DNA from: Ciborinia camelliae
Lineage: Eukaryota > Ascomycota > Leotiomycetes > Helotiales > Sclerotiniaceae
Direction of reading: 5' to 3'
Assembly (NCBI GenBank): GCA_025890175.1
Contig: JANPYM010000015.1
Location: 543,025-607,024 of the forward strand
DNA: 64,000 bases
Shown: piece after piece, positions 1 through 10,126 of the stretch
How the letters are laid out: the number at the start of each line of letters is the position of its first letter
Numbering within the stretch: the first letter of the stretch is position 1
The notes under the pieces: generated by a model
The model's input: only the letters and a program-made list of their open reading frames with translations
What the model was told of the DNA's origin: nothing
Databases searched by the model: none
Made by a program: the position numbers and the translations under genes

Positions 1-2129
1 CCATCATAACTCATCCGATTTCTAGAGTGTTGAAGATGTGGTCGATCCGATAATCTAACTCCATCCTTGAAGGTATTATCTCTAGAGAATCCCGAATTTG
101 CAAATTTCGTTGCCGGTTGAGAAGACTCGAGTTCCGAGGAAGCATCTTCACCTTCACTATATCGCGGACTAGCTAACTCAAATCGATTTGGATTTGGAAG
201 CTCGGTTGATGGACTCGCAAGTCCAAGAAGATCTGGCTGTGGTGCTGTCGCATTGGCGGCACTAATATCCATCTCTCCATCATCAAGACTGTTCCGCATA
301 TCATTACGTCTTCGCATCTCTGCGGAAGGCACTCTCATAGGAACCGCAACAGGTATATCAACAAGGTCATCCCAAACACAAACTCTTGCCCTCCGAGTTA
401 ACTCCAAAGGACCATGATCTGCCGTTTTGAGGGTTTCGACAACATTCCAGGCTTGACCTTTCATGACAGCAATTTGCCTCGCGAACATGCGCTCTTGGAA
501 ATCTGCATCCTGGCTGAAGACTTTCCTTAGCTCAAGCTGCGTCTCGCTCCACCATTGCTTTGAAGTCAGCAGGGGAAGAAAGTGTTCCCGAGCCTTTTGA
601 GAAAACGGTTGCCCGATCAGTGATACAGGTAAGAACAACCATCCAAATGGAAAACTTCGCCAGGCATCAGGATGCTTCCAAGGCCACGATAAACTATTAT
701 CAATCGCACCAATGGATATGGTTGGTGCTGCCATTCTAGATGGTGTGGCCGATCTACTTGTAGCTTCCATAGGCTCTTGAGTACGGTAAGGGTATGTCGG
801 TAGATGTGACATACTGATGCTGTCTGAAGTAGAAACAACGCGTGGTGGCTGTTCGGAGTCTGTATTGTTCCTCATCTGTGGAGGGTCTGAAACTATGGAA
901 ACGCCCTGATTCTCCCAATCAATTTTGATCATCCAATTATCAAGACCTCTGTCCGTATTTCGCATTATATAATCCAATATAACCAATTTCTCCAGTTCTT
1001 CACGGAATGACTGTTGTAATGCATCTGTCCAAACAAAACGTCGATTTTGGCTATCATCTCCAGATCCGGTAGGGCTGCTAGCTCCCGCCCCTTCATTACC
1101 CTCGTCCGACTTTGATGAGCTAGGGCGGCAAGTCTCTTTCCATCCTCTTTTATTCCTATGAGGATCACTCAATCTAAACGTTCCATTTGCATGATCTGGC
1201 CAAGGGTTTTCACGAAGGAAGATATTCGCATCCTTGAAACCTTTAAGAAAAACTTGGAAACTGCCAACCTTAGGTGGAAGAGGCTTTTTACTCCTGTAAA
1301 ACTTTCTGCGATCCCAGAAGTCATAATGGAAAGATTTCGAGGACAAGTGGACTATGCCGGTATATGGAACAAGGTTGGTTCGTAATCTACAATCGAGCGT
1401 GTATGCTGCAGCTTCAGAGACATAACTTAAGTTGGGAATCAGACATGCTCTTCCAAAGAAACATGGAAATAAATTGCGATGTATCCATTTATTCCATTTT
1501 GGGTTTCCTGCGGCGTAAGGTTCCTCATCCTTCGGTTTGAACACACCAACTACTTTGCCTTCACTATTTCGTGCAAAATAGCTCCCAGAACTTCCTTGAG
1601 ATATCATTTTAGGATGCATTCCCTGCTCAATCGCAACTCGAACGCTTTCAACGACATCATCGAACTCCAGCTTCGTCATTCGTCCATGATCTGGTTCCGA
1701 TGCCAAAGTATCAGCAGTGACAGGTCGTATTCCATCCGGTGCTTGGAATACTGAATGCTGGATTTCCAATTTTTCCTCTTGAAATGATTTCCCCTTCACT
1801 TTATTGATTTTGAATTTGGACGCTATCTCGTCGGCCCATCGTTCCAATCTAGCATTTATAGCTTTGATATCGACGCCAGAGGCATTGCTTTCCCCACGAC
1901 CCCTTCTTCTCTTATGTCCAGGTTTTCGATTGTTTGTAGGTGAACTATAACCATCTGTATACATTCCACCATGTGGTCGAGGCTGTGAAATAGAGGCATA
2001 TCGCGGAGCGGATGGTGGTTGCAAGGAGGCATGACTAGCAGCGAGGGGGTCCTCATCTTCATCATCGCTGAATTCCTCTGCTTGGGCAATCTGGGCATAA
2101 CCCGTGGTAGCTGGTCGAGATCTCGGCAT
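1..2129 (-). CDS. LSB6: Type II phosphatidylinositol 4-kinase (partial, C-terminus beyond window)
   Basis: Makes phosphatidylinositol 4-phosphate from phosphatidylinositol and ATP; fungal Lsb6 acts on vacuolar, endosomal and plasma membranes. The ATG at 2127-2129 opens a frame that stays open for 709 codons to the window edge, so the gene is 3'-truncated by the window. The first ~165 residues are acidic, basic and low-complexity. The kinase fold follows: glycine-rich loop SQGSSGSYF at 177-185, ATP lysine in VFKPKDEEPY (K198), catalytic RNTDRGLDNW (D393, D397), and the metal-binding aspartate in AIDNSLSWP (D477) next to the conserved WKHPDAWRSFPFGW. A PCFFGR stretch lies where animal enzymes carry a palmitoylated Cys motif, but with fewer cysteines. 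A low-complexity insert of about 65 residues separates DRGLDNW from AIDNS, as in fungal members. No intron was needed. Family assignment is confident; the symbol rests on yeast homology. Confidence 0.93.
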   Translation of the reverse strand, partial: MPRSRPATTGYAQIAQAEEFSDDEDEDPLAASHASLQPPSAPRYASISQPRPHGGMYTDGYSSPTNNRKPGHKRRRGRGESNASGVDIKAINARLERWADEIASKFKINKVKGKSFQEEKLEIQHSVFQAPDGIRPVTADTLASEPDHGRMTKLEFDDVVESVRVAIEQGMHPKMISQGSSGSYFARNSEGKVVGVFKPKDEEPYAAGNPKWNKWIHRNLFPCFFGRACLIPNLSYVSEAAAYTLDCRLRTNLVPYTGIVHLSSKSFHYDFWDRRKFYRSKKPLPPKVGSFQVFLKGFKDANIFLRENPWPDHANGTFRLSDPHRNKRGWKETCRPSSSKSDEGNEGAGASSPTGSGDDSQNRRFVWTDALQQSFREELEKLVILDYIMRNTDRGLDNWMIKIDWENQGVSIVSDPPQMRNNTDSEQPPRVVSTSDSISMSHLPTYPYRTQEPMEATSRSATPSRMAAPTISIGAIDNSLSWPWKHPDAWRSFPFGWLFLPVSLIGQPFSQKAREHFLPLLTSKQWWSETQLELRKVFSQDADFQERMFARQIAVMKGQAWNVVETLKTADHGPLELTRRARVCVWDDLVDIPVAVPMRVPSAEMRRRNDMRNSLDDGEMDISAANATAPQPDLLGLASPSTELPNPNRFELASPRYSEGEDASSELESSQPATKFANSGFSRDNTFKDGVRLSDRPHLQHSRNRMSYD

Positions 2130-2670
2130 ATTATGTATGTGATTGAATAGTTATGGAAATCGCCATGGAGTAGAATTATATTGATGGTTATGAGGCATTT
2201 CCTGAAGCTACCGTATGTTACAAGCTCTAGATTCACAACATGCCAGGTAGCTCGGGTCTCGTCACTTAGGTACTGTATTATTAAACTTGCTTGGGCTAGG
2301 CTACCAATCAGAAGGGCTTACGGGCAAGGCTGAAGGATATTTCCAAAAAGTGTCAAATCATAAAGAAACACGATCGATACGTAGGAGATACCGATAGATG
2401 ATAAGTTTATCATTACCCAAGTTTTGATGGAAATCTGAGGCTTGGTATCAAAGAAAGTCAATTGGATATTGGATATTGGATTGCGATCATATAAGGATAT
2501 AGATATATATAACTAATAGCTGTACCTACATGTACCTAGTAGGTATTATAACGACGATTGAGTTGAATTGGTTCTTATGATTTATTTCCATCATTGCAAG
2601 AGGAGTTTGGGTACTTTATACGAACAACAGTCGGAAGTACTAATTATCATTTTATATAATTGATGAATTC
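2130..2670. other. Intergenic DNA between LSB6 and AIM41
   Basis: This holds the upstream region of LSB6 and the 3' flank of AIM41, both on the minus strand. It is AT-rich, with runs such as tatatatataac near 2500 and several gtacctag-type short motifs. I see no convincing coding sequence or RNA gene. Confidence 0.6.
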
Positions 2671-3283
2671 TTATGATTCAGCCATAACCCCCTTCACTAT
2701 TTTTGCGACCTCTCCCTTTTCTACGTTCTTCTCCCCAAGTACTTCAGGAGCAAATACTCTTTTCAGTACATCTCCCATTTGCATCTTTGCACCCTCGGCC
2801 TTCATATCATTAACGAGTTCCTTAACTGTATTTCTGATCTCGTCTTCGCCAACTGTTTCAACACCAGCAGCATATTCTTCTAAGACTTTCAATTGTTGTT
2901 GTTCCTTCTCAACCAGATCTTCTCTACCTGCTGCTTTGAATTCTTCACTTGCAGCTCGGCTTGCATTTGCACATTTGCGGAGGAGTGCTAACATTTGCAT
3001 ATCGGTATTAATAGGCGAGGATGTCTTGGAGGCATTGAGTGTTTGACTGAGGAGCGATCGAAGGACGGAAAGTCGATTAGTATCTCTATTTTTCATGGCA
3101 GCCTTCATGTCATTCCTTTAGATAAATAGCCAATATCAGTATATATACAAGAGAAATGAACAATTGACGATATATTGTGAATACTGACCTGATCTTCAAG
3201 AGCATAGGCGGAGGGGTGCTGGCAGAGCTTGCATAGCAACGGCAATAGAGCCTCGAAGCTTTAACAGCAGGTCGTGAAAACAT
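2671..3283 (-). CDS. AIM41: AIM41-like mitochondrial GatB/YqeY-domain protein
   Basis: Two exons, complement(join(2671..3115,3189..3283)), give 179 residues; yeast Aim41 is about 185. Exon 1 starts MFSRPAVKASRLYCRCYASS, a basic, Ser/Ala-rich, acid-free mitochondrial presequence. The 73-nt intron (3116-3188) has a GTCAGT donor and AAAG acceptor and joins the frame as KIRNDMKAAMKNRDTNRLSV, the conserved start of the YqeY domain. The domain fills the rest, including the lysine/glutamate-rich helices typical of the family. An in-frame ATG at 3350-3352 would extend the protein by 23 residues; the 3283 start is preferred because it gives the better presequence. The family resembles the tRNA-interacting tail of GatB amidotransferase, but the role of Aim41 is not well defined; the yeast mutant alters mitochondrial inheritance. 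Confidence 0.88.
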
Positions 3284-4346
3284 TGTCGATGATGGTGAGG
3301 AAATCAGGGAATTTAGAATTCGATGGTCTGTAACAGGGAGCTTGCGCAACATAGTTTTCCTTCTAATGATTGTGAGGTATTTTTGTACTTTTCTTTTGAT
3401 GAAGTCCACTCACTGCCCGCAAAGCAAACGAGTCTCGCTCGCCAAATAGATTTTTCCCGACGCTGTGCTTTTCACCTCACCTCACATCACACAACATTTG
3501 ATGCGATGACCACTTACGGTCAATTGCACAACACAAACAACAAAGTTTGTAACTTTGCATATAAAAAGAGTAGCGATAGTACTTATCTATGTTATCGTGG
3601 ATGTATATATATATAATATTCGTTCGGAATACATACCTACATCATCCCAAATTACAAACAAAAACAAAAATAGGAAGTTCTTTGATTCGTCAATAATATA
3701 CCTACACCGGTACCCGCCCTTGATCATCAATTTCCCCGCACCTATCTATTCGAGGAGAAGGAAGGAAGATGGAAGGTTCAACACTCATATATCTCTATCT
3801 CTCAAGCTCTCAAGGTATTCGCTCCAAAACAGAAAAGAAACAAGAATTTCGACAAACTTACCAATTGCCTGCGAAGAAGGTATTCGTTTTGTTCAATTCA
3901 AAATATCCAAATTTGATTCCTTGCATACAACCCCTTCCTCCAGTCTCGACTCTCAACGTCCCACTACTTCAATACTCTACTCTACTCATCTGATCCTATA
4001 AATGTACTCTGATATCTGTTTTCTTGGCACCGTGCCACAAAAGCATCAACATTGACTCCCGTCACTAATACTCTGATATTCGCTGGCACCATTCACCGTC
4101 GACTTCTCATCCAACCTCAACAATCTGAACACCCATGGGGGTATTAATTTTGTGTAAAATCTTGCTGTGAGCCTGTATGAGAAAACGTACTAATATAAGA
4201 TCATAGCTGGTTGTTTATCAAGACACAAAGGACTTCAGACTTCGATCTCAAAACTTGAAATTCACAAGCTGGAGTCTCATCAGAACTTCAGTGAGACAAG
4301 AAATAAACTCCAAAATACATACCAGTTCTCTATACCACCTTGGAAA
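3284..4346. other. Intergenic DNA, AIM41 to orphan ORF
   Basis: Divergent upstream region of AIM41 and the orphan ORF at 4347. It contains pyrimidine-rich stretches (for example ctcacctcacatcac near 3475) and AT-rich patches. Short open frames here have no recognisable features and are not called as genes. Confidence 0.5.
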
Positions 4347-4880
4347 ATGACATCTGCTACTTCTCCCATCACAACCCATCCACCTTCCAACGATCCCTCC
4401 CCCCAACGTGGCCGAAAACGTCGTCGATCCTCCGCTGCTTCTCTACCACCCGTAACAACCAGCTCATCCACAAATTTCCGTGGCCGAGTCCGTCATCGAT
4501 CCCCTCAGAGTTTCCATCCACTCACTTCCTCACCATTGCCAGTATCCTCACCTCTCAGCCCTAAAATGACAACCACAACCACAACATCACTTGCAGCCAC
4601 AGCTCCTCATTCAAAATACCAAAGGACTCAGTCTACAGCTACATCAACTCCTCCCTCTCCCTCTCAATCATCTTCCTTTCCAATCCACTCGCCTCGTTCA
4701 AACACTCGAAGAAGTCAATCACCCTCACGATCTCGAAGCAAAGGTCACTCGACAGGAGCAGATGTTCCACGACGGAGACAGAGGACGAGAAGTAGAAGTA
4801 GAACTCACAGGATTGTGAATGATAATAAGGGGGATGGTAAGGGGAAAATGAAAACCTTGTCCGGAATAGAAACCAAGTAG
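4347..4880 (+). CDS. Hypothetical Ser/Thr/Pro/Arg-rich protein
   Basis: A single open frame of 177 residues from an ATG in an AAAATGA context. I do not recognise a family. Composition is strongly biased: Ser, Thr, Pro and Arg dominate, with a basic patch RGRKRRRS near residue 21, a Thr run near 75-80, and RS-like dipeptides (SRSRSK, RTRSRSRTHR) between about 126 and 155. The whole chain looks disordered, with no membrane segment or catalytic motif. The basic patches could act as nuclear localisation signals, which is inference. It stands alone between AIM41 and tRNA-Lys. Low-complexity composition makes a chance ORF possible, though 177 codons with a consistent bias and a good start context favour a real lineage-specific gene. 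Confidence 0.42.
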   Translation: MTSATSPITTHPPSNDPSPQRGRKRRRSSAASLPPVTTSSSTNFRGRVRHRSPQSFHPLTSSPLPVSSPLSPKMTTTTTTSLAATAPHSKYQRTQSTATSTPPSPSQSSSFPIHSPRSNTRRSQSPSRSRSKGHSTGADVPRRRQRTRSRSRTHRIVNDNKGDGKGKMKTLSGIETK

Positions 4881-5549
4881 GATTTAATAGGCTGGGAGTT
4901 TCATTGATGGTATCTGCAGAGAAACGATTAGCTGGCCTTAGAGAATGATGGGTACTATTTATCGGGAGTCAAGTTGGCGGTAGACTCATTGATGACTTGA
5001 GAAGAAATCTCACTTGAGAGTCTCATACATGATGCTACATGACGTCACGAAGTATCTAACGTTCTAAACAAAGCTCTGGGTTGTACTTTTTTATCAGGAT
5101 GCCATAATATTAGGAGTTTATTCGTACTATGGACAAAAGATCATGCATGTCTGCAGACAGGAGTTTAGCGATGAATTTATTCATCGAAGTCAAATAGTAA
5201 AACTCCAGATTGGGAAGAAAGCTGGCTGGTTCTCTCGATTAGGATGAAATGGAAAAGTCGTTTACCTTGATATCTCTACCATAAAACATACATGTGTGAA
5301 TAATCCAATATTCCCGCCAAGCTCACCTCACAGGCTCACACTCACTCTTCAGACCAAGCCATGTCAGAACGATTGGAAAATCAAGTGTGGGATGTCGATG
5401 ACATGAGTGGAACCCTAAACCCAACCTAACAAACCAACAAGCCCCTCTTAATCCTATTCTATTTACTATATTCAATAATTTTTAAATTTATCTATCCAAA
5501 CAAATGACCCCGCACCATCAAATGGGACAAACATCTCATCACATGATAC
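4881..5549. other. Intergenic DNA upstream of tRNA-Lys
   Basis: No coding signal seen. A perfect CRE-type octamer TGACGTCA lies at 5040-5047; whether it is used is unknown. Confidence 0.5.
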
Positions 5550-5650
5550 GCCTCGGTGGCACAATTGGTTAGCGCGTGGGCCTTTTAAGAAAAGATTTCA
5601 TCTCCTTAATGGGAAGCCCAAGGTTGAGGGTTCAAGCCCCTCCCGAGGCG
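5550..5650 (+). tRNA. tRNA-Lys(UUU) with intron
   Basis: A full cloverleaf can be drawn by hand. The acceptor stem is 5550-5556 with 5643-5649 (7 perfect pairs), discriminator G5650. The D arm is 5559-5575, with one A-C mismatch. The anticodon stem is 5577-5581 with 5616-5620 (TGGGC/GCCCA), and the T arm is 5626-5642 with loop TTCAAGC. The anticodon loop starts C-T-TTT-A, so the anticodon is UUU. A 27-nt intron (about 5588-5614) sits at the canonical position after base 37, and its CTTAA can pair with the anticodon-side TTAAG, as usual for nuclear tRNA introns. T-runs at about 5659-5662 and 5666-5670 are suitable Pol III terminators. CCA is not encoded. Confidence 0.96.
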
Positions 5651-6386
5651 ACTTTGTCTTTTGCCTTTTTCTTCTTCTGGTATACCTCTACATATTTCCT
5701 TTTGGTTTGGGGGGGGAAGGAATTGTAGGGGGAGGAAGTGTTGAGTGGGGTAGGTTTTGAGAAACAAGTAAGAAAATAAAATACATTCAGTGATAAGAGA
5801 AGAGAATCTTCCTGTTACTTTTATTTTTTATTTTTATCATCCTGTAGGAAGTTGTTGTTCCCACCTCCTCGCACCTCTGCACCTCACAAAATACCATCAG
5901 TAAAGGCAAGATTGCTCACATCGGCAATGGACAAAACTTCAGAGACGTGAGTGCTGTATACCTTGTTACCAGGGACACTAGCTGGCGATTTCTATATGCT
6001 GTAGGTGATGCATATTTTACTTTATGGCCCTGCATATTATGGAGTAATTCACATTCACATATTGTTTCTTCAAACGCACATGCTCATAATTTCACGTAAT
6101 ACTGTTACTAAAGTTCATAATTCATGGTTTGAAATCCTTCATTTCCCCATGCAGCTAAATACATGAAGACTCAAAATGAAAACAGCAGCTCAAGAAATGT
6201 AGAAAAGCTCATCTGTCTATCACATGGCGCGCGGCTTGCTTTTGATACCAAATCGGCTAACAAGTCGAAATGGCCAAAGACTATTCGCTCAGATTCGTGA
6301 GAGCGCCGGAGCTGGAGATGATCTTGATGTGGAATATGCATTGAAATATGGAAAGGACGGTATCTTTTATTTTGGAAATTCGTTCT
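5651..6386. other. Intergenic DNA, tRNA-Lys to EF-2 3' end
   Basis: This holds the Pol III terminator T-runs, a G-run (ggggggggaagg near 5709) and the probable 3' untranslated region of EF-2. No gene is seen. The short open frame at 6224-6412 overlaps the EF-2 final exon on the other strand and is not credible. Confidence 0.55.
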
Positions 6387-9186
6387 TTATAGCTTGTCAT
6401 AGTACTGTTTGAATAATTAGTCAAAGTGTTCTTCAAATAATAAAAATAATAACTTGAAACTTACGTTCTCGTAACCTGGAACCTCAACCTTGATACCCTT
6501 GCGTTTACGGAGTTCTTGGACGATTTGTCCGGTCTTTGAGGTGGCGTCAATTGGCGATCCACCTGGGAGAATTTGCCAATGATCGAAGATGGATTGTGGG
6601 AAAGCTTGACCAGAGGTGTGCGAACGCAAATCAGCGTTGAAACCGAAAGATTCACCGACTGGCAAGTATGCCTTAATGGTGAAAAGAGGAGTTCCTGGAC
6701 GTTGCTCCTCGGCGAAGACGTGACCTCTTCTTCTGGTAAGGACACCGTAAACACCACCCATGGCAGATTCTGGTACTTGAATCTCGACCAAGAAGACTGG
6801 CTCGAGAAGACCTGGCTCAGCCAAGAGAGTTGAGGCGTACAAGACACGACGGGTAGTTGGCATAACTTGACCGGAACCACGATGGATAGCATCGGCGTGG
6901 AGGGTAACATCCATAATGTTGAATCTGCAAGATCTCATTGGCTCTTCAGCAATTGGACCTTCTCTTGAAGCCCATTGGAAACCAGAGACGACGGAATCCT
7001 TGATTTCGTTCAAGTATTGAACAGCCTTGGTTTGATCAACCAATAAGTTGGCGCCATTGGTATCTGGACCGAAACACCAAATCTTACGGGCATCAGTAAC
7101 GTCCCATCCGTGCTCATCGGCCAAGATACGGGCACGAGCCTTGAAATCGTCACGGGGACCGATCTTTCCAGCCTCGATATCCTTGGAAACCTCCTCGTCA
7201 AGAGGCTCGGCAATCATGTAAAGACGGTTGTGCTTGTTGGGGGATTTGGAGAGAGCAGTCATGCTAGACTTGGCAGTAACGGTCTCACGGTATGGAACAA
7301 CAGGGTCGGAGATACGGAGAGGTACACCAGCGTGATCCTCCTCAAGATCCTTCAAGCAAATTTCCAAATGCAACTCACCGGCACCGGCAACGACGTGCTC
7401 ACCTGATTCGGAGATGAAAGTCAACACACAAGGATCTGACTTGGAGAGACGCTTGAGACCTTCGACAAGCTTGGGGAGATCTTGAGCATTCTTGACCTCG
7501 ACTGAACGTTGGACGACAGGGGAGACGGAGAACTTCATGACCTTCAAGTTATGGGCGGTATCACTAGTGGTGAGGGTACCAGACTTCAACAAGAATTGAT
7601 CGATACCGACCAATCCGAGAATGTTACCGGCTGGGACATCATCGATAGGATCGACCTTACCACCCATCATGAGAACGACACGTTGGATAGCCTTGATGAA
7701 CAAGTCATCCTTCTTTCCAGGGGTGTAGTTAGGACCCTGGATGCGGACCTTTAAGCCGGAACGGACGGTACCAGCGAAGACACGACCGAAAGCGTAGAAA
7801 CGACCCTTATCAGATGTTGGCACCATCTTGGAGACGTACAACATGAGAGGAGCCTTGGGATCACAGTCACGGATACCAATGCAGGCCTCATCATCTGGAG
7901 GACCCTCGTACAAGGTCTCGGCACGGTACTTTTGCGCTGTAACTGGGGATGGGAGATGGAGAATCAACATCTCCAAAAGAGCATCAGCAGCTGGCAAGAA
8001 AGTGCGCATGACAACCTTGAGAAGTTGCTTGCCCTCCTTATCCTTGTCATCGGCAGAAAGCTTGATGTTGAGCTTCTCGAGGAGAGTTGGGATCTCATCC
8101 TTCTTGAAGTTCATGACAGCAGCGAAAATACGGAAGATGGGGTCGAGGATGAACTGGTTGAAAGCACGTTCCAACTCCTTACCCTCGTGTGAGGACTTGG
8201 TAGTCCACTTCTTGGTGTATGGGTTGAAGTAGTTGTCGCCCCAGAGACGCTCCATCATCTTGTTTCTGTCAACACCGAACTTCTTGGCGTATCTTTGAGC
8301 GAATTGTCGGATGGTGAAAGCCCAGCCGTGGAGACCGGAACCGAAGGCAACCGTTCCCTTACCCGGGTAAACTTGGACGTCTCCCAAAGATTTGTCGAAG
8401 TAGGTAGAGATAACGACGTTAACGGACTCGATAGTTCTCGAGAAAGATTGGTAAAGATCTTCTTTGGAGACTTGCAATTCGAGAAGAGCACGATCGACCT
8501 TGTTGATGATGACAACAGGCTTGATACGCTCACCAAGAGCCTGACGAAGGACGGTCTCGGTTTGCACACACACACCTTCGATAGTGTCGACGACAACGAG
8601 AGCACCATCAGTGACACGGAGAGCAGCAGTAACTTCAGATGAGAAATCGACGTGACCGGGTGAATCGATCAAGTTGATCAAGAAATCTCTTCCGTCGGTC
8701 TTTTGGCCAACAATGTCCTTCAAGTCATCATCGTCTGGGAGGTTACCATATAGAGAGATGGCAGTAGACTTGATAGTGATACCACGCTCTTGTTCATCTG
8801 CACGAGTGTCGGTAGCTCTGGCATCACCGGCCTTTGCGGCGGAGATAATACCGGCCTTGGAGAGCAAGGAATCGGTCAGGGTGGATTTTCCGTGGTCGAC
8901 GTGGGCAATGACGGACATGTTACGAACGTTCGTAGCCTTGTCCATCAAGGCGCGGACCTCCTCAATGGTGAAGCTATATTGAAAGAGCAGTTGTTAGTAA
9001 ATAATCCATTATCCACAAGATGAGCTTATATCCCGACCCGTCCATCACGAGTTATCATTTGAGCATTTTCCAACCATCAGAAGCAAAAGATATGAAGGTA
9101 CTCTGATGATTTGCGGTCAAACAGTCCCTCTTTGCAGTCTGTGGATGAATGATAAAGAAGGAATAGATAGATACTTACTTAACCAT
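6387..9186 (-). CDS. EFT2: Translation elongation factor 2
   Basis: GTPase that drives ribosome translocation in the cytosol. Three exons, complement(join(6387..6404,6465..8973,9179..9186)), give 844 residues; the fungal norm is 842-844. Exon 1 is only 8 nt (ATGGTTAA) and a 205-nt intron follows, restoring [15 protein letters not shown]. The last exon is 18 nt and encodes YYDKL plus stop, after a 60-nt intron with GTAAGT donor and CTAAT branch-like site; this restores the conserved C-terminus. Visible motifs: G1 AHVDHGKST (about 26-34), [12 protein letters not shown], and the diphthamide loop DAIHRGSGQ, whose His is about residue 700. Domain order is the usual I-V. Codon choice is strongly biased toward C-ending codons, as expected for a highly expressed gene. 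Without splicing, the tail would read through into intron sequence. Confidence 0.98.
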
Positions 9187-10126
9187 GTTGGCGGTGGTGC
9201 TTCAATAAGCTGATTAAAGAAGATGTATTGATTTGTCGTTCGACACACGCTCGAACGATTAGATACTAGAGTGGTTTATTTGACCACTTGAAGTATCTTA
9301 AATATTGGTAGATAATACAAAGAAAGTTTTGGTGATACTTTCGATGTAAAATGAGAGGAAGAGGGGAATAGAGGAAATTTGCAAAAGGTGGGCAAGAATT
9401 TGACAGGAAAAGATCTCGCGGGTGGGGGCATGAAAGGTGGGGTTGGTTGTAACTCGGGAATTGGAAATGTAAATTTTCACTGTGTAAGGCAACTAAACAA
9501 TTCATGCCTGAAAAGGGTTAGGGCTACCGTATTAAGTAATCATTAAGCAAGTTACCTAGGATGCATCAAACAGGGACGACCCATTTCTGAGGTGAATGGA
9601 TTTTTTGGAATTACTAAGGTTCTATATAGGTACCTATTTACTTACTATATCTCTTTTTTGATTGATTTTATTGTAAGAGGCGGGAATGTTTTCGAATCTA
9701 CATAGGTATCTATAAATAATTTTCAACTGAGTTGGGAAAGCAAGCATTTGTCCGAGCCATCTGCAGCTTGCTCCTGCTGACTTGGTGGGGTACCATACAA
9801 AGGAGTACGTTCAAAAGCATTTCATTCATCCCTCCTTCTGACTCACCGGCATGACAAATCCGGGTAGTGAGATGGAGGAGTTTCAATGTTCCACTACAAG
9901 ACAACGTGGACGTGTTAAAGGTACGGTAATAACAGGGGCAAAAAGTGAATATGTAGCTAGGTATTTATACTAGGTAGGTAGGTTACTATTGATGATTCAT
10001 CATCTATCGACCACCTCGAGAACCAACCAAAGTTCTGCATTGAACCCAACGCCATCGCTATCGTTTGTACAATATCATATGTGAAGGAGATACATGAAGC
10101 CAGAATTTTACAGACAATGAAACCAA
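9187..10126. other. Intergenic DNA, EF-2 promoter and CSF1 3' flank
   Basis: Upstream region of EF-2 (minus) and the downstream flank of CSF1. It contains repeated taggtaggtagg/acctac-type tetranucleotide motifs near 9630-9650, 9710 and 9955-9985. No coding sequence is supported. Confidence 0.5.

Noticed and set aside
2660..3046. 128-codon plus-strand frame opposite AIM41
   Set aside because: Antisense shadow of AIM41; the minus-strand protein matches a known family across its length.
6461..8982. Several 60-150 codon frames on both strands within EF-2
   Set aside because: Shadow frames caused by the strong codon bias of EF-2.
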